DNA of 26,095 bases from JBBDLF01 sp040879025 (lineage in GTDB: Bacteria; Pseudomonadota; Gammaproteobacteria; Pseudomonadales; Pseudohongiellaceae), in the NCBI GenBank assembly GCA_040879025.1, contig JBBDLF010000020.1, forward strand, positions 1 through 26,095. The letters run 5' to 3'. The notes beneath the pieces were generated by a model, which was not told where the DNA came from, made no database searches, and worked only from the letters and a program-made list of their open reading frames with translations. Positions 1-8,100 of this stretch are shown here, piece after piece. The stretch's first letter is position 1. The number at the start of each line of letters is the position of its first letter. The position numbers and the translations under genes were made by a program.

Positions 1-60
1 TCCAGCTATAAATCGTCATGTGCCCATTCTAGCACCATGTGTGCACTTTGGCATCAGGGC

Positions 61-67
61 AGCTAAC
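61..67 (-). other. attI: candidate attI recombination core
   Basis: Read on the minus strand this is GTTAGCT, which differs at one base from the integron core consensus GTTRRRY. It lies about 300 bp upstream of the integrase start, on the side where attI sits in most integrons. Sequence to the left (1-60) would then be the start of the first cassette. A short minus-strand frame opens with ATG at 17-19 and is still open at the window edge. The identification rests on position and a 7-base match only; 7-base matches occur by chance. Confidence 0.35.
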
Positions 68-78
68 TTTTATATATC

Positions 79-195
79 GCGCATGCACGATAACAGGATT
101 TCTGAAAACCTGGGCGAGCTACAATCCCCCGGTCCACCTTTTCCCTATTCCGGCCAACTAAACCAGTCTCGCCGAAAAAGCGCATGCCCGATACC
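79..195. repeat. imperfect 16-bp direct repeat in the attI region
   Basis: GCGCATGCACGATAAC at 79-94 recurs as GCGCATGCCCGATACC at 180-195, with 14 of 16 bases identical and a spacing of 101 bp. Some attI sites carry direct repeats that bind the integrase, so these could be accessory IntI sites. Each copy contains the palindrome GCATGC. Function is inferred from position only. Apart from this repeat and the candidate core, positions 1-328 contain no convincing gene. Confidence 0.4.
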
Positions 196-328
196 AGACA
201 CGCCAATGCCTGATATTCCGCGTTCACGCAGAAAGCCCCCTACGTTTCAAGAGCCCGGACCAATCTAACCACATAACCGCGCCCTGTTGGAGTCCAAAAC
301 GGGCAAAACCTCCCAGCATCCACTATTA

Positions 329-348
329 TACTGGACATAAACACAGTA
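329..348 (+). promoter_or_regulatory. LexA (SOS) box upstream of intI
   Basis: TACTGGACATAAACACAGTA matches the 20-bp E. coli LexA operator layout TACTG-N10-CAGTA. It overlaps a possible -10 element (TATACT, 327-332) and ends 20 bp before the integrase ATG, so bound LexA would block transcription. LexA control of intI is established for class 1 and Vibrio integrons. Expression of this integrase is therefore probably induced by DNA damage and by single-stranded DNA uptake during conjugation or transformation. Confidence 0.88.
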
Positions 349-368
349 TTTCACTCCCGGACATCACC

Positions 369-1343
369 ATGAAACAAAGCCCCTTCCTCGACGGCATCCG
401 CGCGGAGATGCGTCTGCGTGGATACAGCATCAGAACCGAGAAATCTTATCTGCTCTGGATTCGGAAGTTTATTCTGTTTCATCACAAACGCCATCCTGAA
501 GCGATGGGGCCGGCCGAGGTCAAGGCCTATCTGAGCTGGCTTGCCAACGAGAGGCACGTTGCCGTGAATACCCAAAAGGTGGCTCTTAATGCGCTTGTGT
601 TTCTGTATAAAAAAATACTTGGACGCGATCTCGGCGAAATGGGATTCACCCTTGCGACCAAACAGCGGCATCTGCCAACGGTGCTGACAGCCTATGAAGT
701 GGGTGCGATTCTTGGCAGGTTGTCCGGGCGGAATCGTCTGATCATTGAACTTTTGTACGGTAGCGGCCTGCGCATCACCGAGTGTCTGCGACTGCGAATC
801 CAGGATGTCGATCTTCACCGGCTCAGTCTCACAGTCCGGGATGGGAAAGCAAACAAGGACCGGCAGACCTTATTGAGCCGCAGCCTGGTTCCAAAGCTTG
901 AAGCGGCAATCGAGATGGCGAGAAACCTGCAGCGCCAGGATAATCTGACGAACGTTGGTCCGTCACTGCCTGGGGCGCTGGGTAGAAAGTACCCCAATGC
1001 GTTCAGGTCTCCGGCCTGGATGTATCTGTTTCCATCCACATCGCTATGCAAGCACCCTCTAACCGGCACCCCCTGCCGGCATCATCTCGACGCATCGGTG
1101 GTTCGAAAGGCATTGCAAAAGGCGGTTCGGGCTTCGAAGGTGGACACCAGGCGAGTGAACTGCCACACATTCCGCCACTCATTCGCGACCCATTTGCTGC
1201 AAAGTGGCTGTGATATCCGCCGGGTCCAGGAGCTTCTGGGACACAATGATGTAAAAACCACGCAGGTGTACACACACGTCATAGGGGAACATTTTGCCGG
1301 CACATGCAGCCCGCTGGACAACCTGGCCGGGCCGGCCGAGTGA
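369..1343 (+). CDS. intI: integron integrase (tyrosine recombinase)
   Basis: This 324-aa protein is a site-specific tyrosine recombinase of the IntI family, which inserts and excises gene cassettes by recombining attI with folded single-stranded attC sites. The N-terminal SAM-like DNA-binding domain covers about 1-95. Catalytic residues visible are R135 (GSGLR), K160, H266-x-x-R269 (CHTFRH), H292 (LLGH) and the nucleophile Y301 (QVYTH). The IntI-specific extra patch, which separates it from XerC/D, is present at about 205-245 (W217, FPS 221-223, RHHL 237-240). The length is normal and the frame is intact, so the enzyme is probably active. The ATG at 369 has only a weak ribosome site, but the frame begins there and a LexA box lies just upstream. 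It is transcribed away from the presumed attI and cassettes, the usual integron layout. The neighbours are not mobile-element genes, which suggests a sedentary chromosomal integron. Confidence 0.95.
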   Translation: MKQSPFLDGIRAEMRLRGYSIRTEKSYLLWIRKFILFHHKRHPEAMGPAEVKAYLSWLANERHVAVNTQKVALNALVFLYKKILGRDLGEMGFTLATKQRHLPTVLTAYEVGAILGRLSGRNRLIIELLYGSGLRITECLRLRIQDVDLHRLSLTVRDGKANKDRQTLLSRSLVPKLEAAIEMARNLQRQDNLTNVGPSLPGALGRKYPNAFRSPAWMYLFPSTSLCKHPLTGTPCRHHLDASVVRKALQKAVRASKVDTRRVNCHTFRHSFATHLLQSGCDIRRVQELLGHNDVKTTQVYTHVIGEHFAGTCSPLDNLAGPAE

Positions 1344-1355
1344 GTGAGACGCGAG

Positions 1356-1438
1356 GCGCAACCTGCGTAGACCCGTGAAACACGCTACCGCCCTCGAATG
1401 TCGGGTATCTTCGTCACCGGGTCTGACGCAGCTTGTGT
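1356..1438. repeat. long imperfect inverted repeat, attC-like or terminator
   Basis: The arm at 1356-1378 (GCGCAACCTGCG... to GTGA) pairs with 1414-1438. About 22 base pairs form, including two G-T wobbles, with one C-C mismatch and two single extruded bases on the right arm (near 1418 and at 1425). The 35-nt loop has weak internal pairing. Extruded bases on one arm of a long stem are a hallmark of integron attC sites, and the outer end reads GTTGCGC on the minus strand, one base from GTTRRRY. The opposite end (ACACAAG) fits poorly. No T-tract follows, so a classical terminator is not obvious. Confidence 0.5.
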
Positions 1439-1698
1439 TCTCCATTTTGGAGCTGCATCACAATCGGTGATTCCAACAAGAGAGAGCCCCATTTTGCCGC
1501 TATTGGGCGGAGATGGCAAAGCCTATTGACGGGAAAAGACAGGATGCACAATTTCAACGGTGATGGGCAGGCGGATGGACAGCCGCAATACAACTGTTAT
1601 TGAATCGGTAATCTTTAATCACGGTTAATTGAAAGAACAGCGCTTGGCGGGGTGCTGGAGTGAGGGATTCACGCTGCCCGGGCTGACAACTGAATGAC

Positions 1699-1723
1699 CG
1701 GGGCGGCAAAAAGAGCCGCCCCG
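1699..1723 (-). terminator. GC-rich hairpin after the HbpS-like gene
   Basis: GGGGCGGC (1700-1707) pairs perfectly with GCCGCCCC (1715-1722) around a 7-nt A-rich loop, and C1699-G1723 extends the stem. It lies about 32 nt beyond the stop of the minus-strand gene ending at 1755 and probably ends that operon. No T-run follows on the minus strand, so it may act as a 3' stabilising hairpin instead. Confidence 0.5.
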
Positions 1724-1754
1724 TCCTGGAGTGCCGCTGGTCTCAGCGCCTGGT

Positions 1755-2228
1755 TCAGTTGGCAATTGCTGCCGCACCGGCGAGGGAGACCTGCTCGTCT
1801 TCGATGCCTCTTGCGCCACTGGATGTAATCGCGCCGATCATCTCGCCATTGCGCATGACGGGCACGCCGCCGGCGAAGGTTACGCCATTTTCCACTTCTT
1901 CGATTTCACCGGCCTGCAGTCGTTCTCCATACTCGCCTGACGACAGTCCCGTGGCTGTCACTACATTGGCTTTGCGCAGGGCAATGTCGTAGGAGCGAGG
2001 AGACGCGCCGTCCATGCGATGTATCATCACCGGCAGGCCGGCGTGGTCGGCAACCACGATGGTGAGATTCCAGTCGTTGGCTCGTGCTTCAGCCAGCGCG
2101 GCCGTCATGGCCTGTTGTGCCATGTCATAGTTCAGGACAGTGGACGGGGTTGATTCCTGGGCCATGCCCATGGCTGGAATCGACAGGCCGTACAGCATCA
2201 CTAAAGTGGTCAATAACCGTTTCATCAT
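1755..2228 (-). CDS. secreted GlcG/HbpS-family (DUF336) protein
   Basis: This 157-aa protein begins with a signal peptide (about residues 1-23, MMKRLLTTLVML...MAQ). The rest is one GlcG/HbpS-like domain, seen in the family pattern LNYDMAQQAMTAALAEA, VVADHAGLPVMIHRMDGA, ALRKANVVTATG, and GGVPVMRNGEMIGAITSSGA. Members bind haem or small ligands (Streptomyces HbpS) or sit in glycolate-use operons without known activity (GlcG), so the exact role is open. An exported form would act in the periplasm. GGAG lies 8 nt before the first of two adjacent ATGs. It is the last of three same-strand genes for exported proteins, 62 bp after the serine hydrolase gene, so it is probably co-transcribed with them. 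Confidence 0.85.
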   Translation of the reverse strand: MMKRLLTTLVMLYGLSIPAMGMAQESTPSTVLNYDMAQQAMTAALAEARANDWNLTIVVADHAGLPVMIHRMDGASPRSYDIALRKANVVTATGLSSGEYGERLQAGEIEEVENGVTFAGGVPVMRNGEMIGAITSSGARGIEDEQVSLAGAAAIAN

Positions 2229-2290
2229 TGTTCTTGCTCCGTTTGAAAGTGAATCGGATAGTCATTCTATCAGACGCAGTATGACAAGGC

Positions 2291-3463
2291 TTACTCCACG
2301 AACTCATCAATTGCCTGGAACAGGGCATTTCTATGAGTGCCGTAATCACCCCCCGAGGCGGCGGGCCACGCGCTCAATACGACAATGGACAAATTATCGT
2401 CGGGATTGAAATAGATCCCCTGTCCATAGATCCCGGACGCCCGGAACTCGCCGCCGTCCTCAAGCCACCACAGATAGCCGTAGCCGTCATTGGCCGGCGA
2501 AGGCGTAATTGACTGCTCGATCCAGCCCTCCGGCAGTACGCGTGTTCCATCCGGAAGCAGGCCGTCGTTCAGCACGAATTGAGCGAGCCGACCGTAGTCG
2601 CGCAAGGTGGCGTACAGACAGCAGCCGCCGCGTTCACCTCCGCCGTATCCATGGGTCGACCAATAGGCCGGTGACTCCATCATCGGCATCCAAATCTTGT
2701 GCTGGAGATAGGTGGCCAGGTTGTTGCCAATGGCGGCGCGCAACACAACCCCTGCAAGATCTGTTTCTCCGGTGTTGTAGTTGAAGCGTTCGCCCGGCGG
2801 TGCCAGGCGAGGCTTTGCGCCCAAAAACTGCCGCAATTGCACGACATCGCCCCCGGGGTAGTTGCCGACGTCAGAATCCGGGTCGGCATAGTCCTCGTTC
2901 CACTGCACACCCGATGCCATCTGCAGTAAGTGCCGAATGCTCACGCCGTCGTAGGCAGAGCCCTCCAGTGCCGGAAGATAGTCCGTCACCTTGGCGTCGA
3001 GATCGGACAGATAACCATCCTTTATGGCCGCGCCGTACAAAAGCGAGGTGACCGACTTGGCCATGGAATAAGAAATCCAGACTGAGGCTTCGGTATTGCC
3101 GAGACCATAGTCTTCCAGGAGAATTTCGCCGTCTTTCAACACCAGCAAACCGGCCACATGGTTCCGGCCCATGAAGTCTTCAATGGAGTAGGTTTGATCT
3201 TCCACGTTGTAGCGAAGGCCGCCGAAATCGGTCGCTCGCTCCGGCAGCGGCAAAAACGGCTCGCCATCACTTACCAGGCGGCTGGCGGTGGGAGACGGTG
3301 TACGAAAACGGTTGATCTGAGCCAGATGGCGTTCACTCAAGGGCTCTACCCGGGCCGATAAGCCCGAGCCCTGGCTTGACTGGGCTGCGGAATTCTGCCC
3401 GACAGCCGACCATGGCAGGATGAATGTCGCCAGCAAAAGTAATCCGCCGAGAGTGTGTTTCAT
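2291..3463 (-). CDS. secreted serine hydrolase, beta-lactamase fold (NylB/class C type)
   Basis: This 390-aa protein has a signal peptide (about 1-22) and a penicillin-binding-like serine hydrolase domain. The SxxK motif is S133-M-A-K136, with S133 the expected acylated nucleophile. The tyrosine motif is Y229 in FNYNTGE, and GIYGQG near 345 replaces the KTG box. These features, with HGYGGGERGG and YGYLWWL, resemble 6-aminohexanoate-oligomer hydrolases and esterases more than true beta-lactamases. I chose the ATG at 3461-3463 because GGAGG precedes it and the signal peptide starts there. An upstream in-frame ATG at 3491-3493 overlaps the previous stop as ATGA and would add 10 residues. The upstream neighbour is a secreted amidohydrolase, so both may act on one amide or ester substrate in the periplasm. 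The substrate cannot be read from sequence. Confidence 0.88.
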   Translation of the reverse strand: MKHTLGGLLLLATFILPWSAVGQNSAAQSSQGSGLSARVEPLSERHLAQINRFRTPSPTASRLVSDGEPFLPLPERATDFGGLRYNVEDQTYSIEDFMGRNHVAGLLVLKDGEILLEDYGLGNTEASVWISYSMAKSVTSLLYGAAIKDGYLSDLDAKVTDYLPALEGSAYDGVSIRHLLQMASGVQWNEDYADPDSDVGNYPGGDVVQLRQFLGAKPRLAPPGERFNYNTGETDLAGVVLRAAIGNNLATYLQHKIWMPMMESPAYWSTHGYGGGERGGCCLYATLRDYGRLAQFVLNDGLLPDGTRVLPEGWIEQSITPSPANDGYGYLWWLEDGGEFRASGIYGQGIYFNPDDNLSIVVLSAWPAASGGDYGTHRNALFQAIDEFVE

Positions 3464-3489
3464 TGAACTCGCCTCCGTTTTTTTTACCC

Positions 3490-4842
3490 TCATCTGAAGC
3501 TCGCCGGATAGGGTATCGGGTTCACCCAGTCCGGGTCATAGCCGGTGTCCACCACCTCGCCGTCCTGGATAACCAGGCGGATATTCCTGGTGGCCGCGAT
3601 ATCGGTCAGGGGATCGCCTTCGATGATGAGAAAATCCGCCACCTTGCCAACTTCCACACTGCCATGGTTTTCCTCAATACCCAAGGCTTCTGCAGGCCAG
3701 AGGGTTGAAGCCTGGATTGCTGCCATGGGAGAGACGCCCATAACGGTGATTCCCTCCATGATGAGATGCTGGGCGAAACCCGGAATGATGCGGGATCGGG
3801 AGACACCGTCGCTCGATGTCGTCAGCTTGCCGCCGGCCTCCAGATATTGTGTCATGAACTGCGCCACTGTTTCGCTTCCTGCGCGTGGGTCTCCCGGTGG
3901 GTCCGTCCAGGGCGTCTTTTCTTCGTCCGGGATGAATGCCAGACCCGGATCACTTTGCAGACGTTCGATCTCGGGGAGAGCGGCCTGCCACACCGCCGGA
4001 GGAATCCATCCATAGAGGGCGATGTCAACAATCACACCCTGCTCCGCCATCTTGTTGATGAGCGGTGAAAACTGCGTGGGGTCGACATCGCGATAAAGCT
4101 GAGCGCTGTTTTCCGCCAAGGGTTTACCTTCCCGCACCAGTTGCGAGTTCAGGAAGGGCGGCAAGTGTTCCATCTCTTTCATTCCAATACTCATGGCAAA
4201 GTCGATGTCGTTGAGATGGCCCAACACCGGAAGCCCGTAATTCCAGGCTTCATCGATGATCGCCTCAAGCTGTTCGTCAGTGATCGTGGAATCAACCTTG
4301 ACATGGTCCACGCCCATCTCATGGAGATAGCGAACATACAAGCGCGCCTCCTCCACGTCCTTGATAAAGCCTGACCCAAAGGGCCGCGGCGAGTTGCCGG
4401 TGGCCGAACCGATCACCCGTGCGCCGGAAACGAACAGGTGTGGGCCCTGCATCACACCCGCCTTCAGCGCGGAACGCTGAGCAATCACCCATGGTGTGTT
4501 GGCATGAAGATCGCCCGCGGTGGTCACTCCCCATGGCAGATACATCGGTATCTTCCAGGGTTGCAGGTGCAGGTGCATATCAACCAGCCCGGGCAGAATG
4601 GTCTGCCCGTCGGTCTGGATTACGGTTGCCCCTTCAGGTACCCGAATGTCGCCACGCCTTCCCACTGCCCGGATACGTTCTCCCTGAACCACCACCATGG
4701 CATCCTCAATGGGGGCGCGACCCGTCCCGTCGATCAGGGTTCCGCCTTGCAGTACGAGCACCGGCTCCTGCGCCACCACCATGGCGCTGAATATCACGAG
4801 ACCTGTGAGCATCAGACTCTTTACGCTTTTCACACTCTTCAC
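3490..4842 (-). CDS. secreted metal-dependent amidohydrolase
   Basis: This 450-aa protein has a signal peptide (about 1-24) and an amidohydrolase-superfamily TIM barrel of the imidazolonepropionase/prolidase-like group. Metal ligands visible are H90-x-H92 (VDMHLH), K182 in VKVD as the probable carboxylated bridging lysine, H209 (GHLND), possibly H226, and D345 (TSSDG). The C-terminal beta-sandwich returns with VGKVADFLIIEGDPL, typical of the family. The start is GTG (4840-4842), with GGAGGAG 6 nt upstream. It is the first gene of the three-gene minus-strand cluster and its stop region overlaps the alternative start of the serine hydrolase. Such enzymes cleave amide, cyclic amide or ester bonds; secreted members include peptidases and xenobiotic hydrolases. 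The substrate is not determined. Confidence 0.9.
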   Translation of the reverse strand: MKSVKSVKSLMLTGLVIFSAMVVAQEPVLVLQGGTLIDGTGRAPIEDAMVVVQGERIRAVGRRGDIRVPEGATVIQTDGQTILPGLVDMHLHLQPWKIPMYLPWGVTTAGDLHANTPWVIAQRSALKAGVMQGPHLFVSGARVIGSATGNSPRPFGSGFIKDVEEARLYVRYLHEMGVDHVKVDSTITDEQLEAIIDEAWNYGLPVLGHLNDIDFAMSIGMKEMEHLPPFLNSQLVREGKPLAENSAQLYRDVDPTQFSPLINKMAEQGVIVDIALYGWIPPAVWQAALPEIERLQSDPGLAFIPDEEKTPWTDPPGDPRAGSETVAQFMTQYLEAGGKLTTSSDGVSRSRIIPGFAQHLIMEGITVMGVSPMAAIQASTLWPAEALGIEENHGSVEVGKVADFLIIEGDPLTDIAATRNIRLVIQDGEVVDTGYDPDWVNPIPYPASFR

Positions 4843-5190
4843 AACAAGCTCCTCCGGGATGGGTCACCCTATGCAGGCAGCATAATCGGGGTCAGAGCGA
4901 GAATAAAGTACATTCGGATTTGAGTCACTGGACACTCATTGTTTTTCATGCCGGCAATGGGTGCGGACCGGCAGCGTAGAGAACAGCCCGAAGGAAGACC
5001 CCACGCATTCCCCGGCTCAAAAATCCCCCCTCTTTATACAGGCATGACCTTATTGCATTCGGCTAAGGACAGCCACATTCTTGGAGAACACGATATTCCC
5101 TGATATGGAGATACCGAAGAGCATGGCTGTCCGGATGGATAGGGAAATCCGGTTATCCAACATTTCGGGTGGTTTACGGAAGGGCCGGCG
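4843..5190. other. divergent intergenic region
   Basis: This 348-bp stretch separates the minus-strand amidohydrolase from the plus-strand AsmA-family gene, so it must hold promoters for both. I cannot place either with confidence. It contains GGGGTCAGAG at 4888-4897, a motif seen next to REP-associated transposases, and overlapping short inverted repeats near the AsmA start (CCGGAT 5131-5136 with ATCCGG 5147-5152; GGATA 5137-5141 with TATCC 5154-5158). No convincing gene lies here. Confidence 0.5.
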
Positions 5191-8100
5191 ATGAACCTGC
5201 GCTCCAGAACCGCTTGGTGGGTGGGTGTGCCGCTGGCGCTGGTGCTGCTCGTGGCCGTTCTGCTTTTACTGGTTGATGTTTTTGACCGGCAACTGATTGC
5301 CAACCCGCTCACGGCGGCGATAGAAGAACAAACCGGCCGCTCCCTCCAATTTGAATATTTCGATTTACGCTGGACGCCGCTCTCGCTGCATGCGGAAAAT
5401 ATTTCCTTCGCCAACGCGGACTGGGGGCAGGATGCACCCATGCTCCAGGCTGCGCTGGCGTCCGTGACGATCAATCCCGCGAGGCTTCTCAGTGGTCCAC
5501 CCTATGCCGCTATTTTCCTGGAGCAGCCCGTCGTACTCGTTGAACGTTCCGCGGAAGGCGAGCTGAACTGGAACTTCGAGACGGACCCTCAACCTGAACG
5601 CGCTCCCAGCCTGCCGGTGATCCTGCACGCCGAGAGAGGCCGGGTGGTTTACCAGGATGCAACGGAAGCTCCCCCGGCCGAAGTGGAAGTGGAACGATTG
5701 TCTGTGGAAACCCCGGCGGACTCGGAAGGTGCCCAAACAGTTGTCGTGGCATTGCGCGCCTCGAACAATGACATTCCAGTGGCAGTTGATACCACCGTAG
5801 CGATGGGAGTCTCGGGTTTTGAAGGCGAAGTGGCGCTGCGACCTGGAGAATCAATTATCGCAGGGTCGTTTGCCGTCGATGTCGGCACCGATGCAGTGCA
5901 ACTTCGCGCCGACCTGACCAGTGAACTGCTCATACCAGAACAGCTCGCCGGGTTGCTTCCTGCCTCTTCGGATGAGAGTGCGCGGGAGGCCATAACGGTA
6001 CCCCGGCTCGATGGCATTGACGCGGCCATCGCCTTTGATGTGACTACCGTGCGACTGCCGACGCACATGCTTCGGGATCTGTCCGCGCAGTTGAACGTAC
6101 AACAGGGCCGGGTGCAACTCGAAGACCTGCGGATGCGGCTCGGGGACGTGTGGCTGCAGGCGGCCGCCTCGGTTGACACGGTGGCGCCTGACCCGGTTTT
6201 GCAACTCCATGTCGATCTGATGCCTACCCCACTGTCGCTGCTTCCCGCCTCGATACCCCTTTCGGAACAACCCGGGGAAGCCGCCGCCGAAATAGAGGCC
6301 CGTGTTGAGATGCCCGATCGGCAGATACCCATGAACTCCGGGGAATGGCTGGACCGGCTGACGACCCAGAGCCGGCTGCTCTATTCCGTGGACGGCGTTG
6401 ATGTCATCGCCGATGTGCGGGTGCGGCCCGCCGGCGGTTCACCGGCGCTCAACCTCGACGTGCAGGGCATTGAAGCGCCACCGTTCAGTGCGAGTGTGTC
6501 TGCCCCACCGTTGCGTGAACTGATGGGTTCAATGCCTTACCCGGTGGAATTGCAGGTTGCCACTGATGCGGCGCAGGCGCGTGTGACCGCGCAGCTGAAA
6601 GAGGTCCTGCGGGAACCGGAACTGAGACTGAGCTTTTCCGCCAGCGGTGACGAATTGCCGGCATTTCCCGCGCTGGATTTTTTACCTCCGCCCATTCCGG
6701 AATTCAGTGTGTCCGGTGTACTGCGGCAGGAAGCCGAGCGCTGGTCCGTCGACGACCTGGAACTGAACTTTGGTGAAAGCCGGCTCACCGGCAACGCGAT
6801 TTACGACACGGCAGGCGAGCGTCCCGCCCTCAATATCGATGCACAGGCGCAGTTGCTCGATCTGACCGCATGGCCTCAATCGGATGCGGAATCAACAGAC
6901 ACCGACGCAGTACCCGACCTCGAGGAGCCCTGGATACCGGACAATATCGCCGAGGCGTTGAACAGCCTCGATGTGCGGGCGCAACTCGCCGCCGAGCAAA
7001 TTCGATTCACTGAAGACTTTACCGTGGATACCGCGCAACTCTCGCCACAACTGGAACAGGGTCGCTTGCGGCTGCAACCCTTTGCGTTTTCCGTGGCCGG
7101 CGGCGAGGTGGAAGGCACACTGGTGCTGCAAGGCGCGCAATCACCGGTCGACGGGGAATTGTCAATCACCCTGAACAAGCTGCGACTGAGTCAGTTCTCC
7201 GACGCTTTCACCTATGTCGAACAGCGTTTGGGAACCCTCAGCGGGCAGGCTCGGCTGCACGTGACCGAAGAAACGCCGGCGGGCGACACGCAGGACCTTC
7301 TTCTGCCCACCCTGGGCACACTTGTGATCGAGGATACCCGACTGCACTTCGAGAATCCCGAGGCGGGGACCGAACTGACGATGACTGTGGCCGCTGACGA
7401 TTCAGCCGGGTCAGCGCAGCAACTGTCGATCAATGTGCAGGGGACTTACCTCGGTGAAACCGTGCAGGTGGATTTGCAGGGTGAATCACTGCCTGCCCTG
7501 CGTGATCCACAGTCGCCTTACGAATTGAGCCTGCATTTGACCGTGGCTGAATTGCAGGCAGTGCTGGAAGGCCAATTGGAACCACCCTGGGCACCCCGCT
7601 CGGCTGACTTCAGTTTTTCCGCCAGCGCCGAGGAAACCGTCGGTTTGCAGCAGGTCATCGACTCGCTGCTCGCTTCGCAGGACGATTCGTCCGCCGTTCC
7701 CGAACTGGCGGCTTTCGCACTGGACGGTACCGTGACGTATCAGGAGCCGCGCATCGAGTTCACTGCGTTTTCGGCGGCGATCGGCAATAGCGATCTTGCG
7801 GGAGACTTCTCTCTCGACATGTCCACGGACACACCCGCGATCACCGCGTCCCTCAGCTCAAACCAGTTGGACATTGATGACATCATGCGACTGAGGGGGG
7901 GCGATTCCGGCGCGCCGAATAACGAACCGGCTGCTGACAATGGTGAGGATGGTGAAGAACAGGCGCGTGAGCAACTGCTCCCACAGCAGGAATTGAACCT
8001 CGACCTGTTGCGCCGGGCCACCGCGGATATCGACTACAGCGCCGCGAATATCAACGCCGGGGGCGTTCCTCTCGACGGCGCGACTGTCCGCATTCAACTG

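Larger units (their letters stand above)
1344..1754. other. gene-free stretch after intI with structured repeats
   Basis: I see no credible gene here. It holds a long imperfect inverted repeat near intI (1356-1438) and a GC-rich hairpin near the end (1699-1723), both listed separately. The middle part (about 1440-1690) is unremarkable and contains no clear attC or coding signal. Confidence 0.6.

Noticed and set aside
20..268. 82-codon open frame on the plus strand before intI
   Set aside because: It has no clear ribosome site or domain, runs through the candidate attI and repeats, and is Pro/Arg-rich as expected of noncoding sequence.
1440..1690. Possible gene cassette behind intI
   Set aside because: There is no second attC-like structure and no open frame with a ribosome site or recognisable product.
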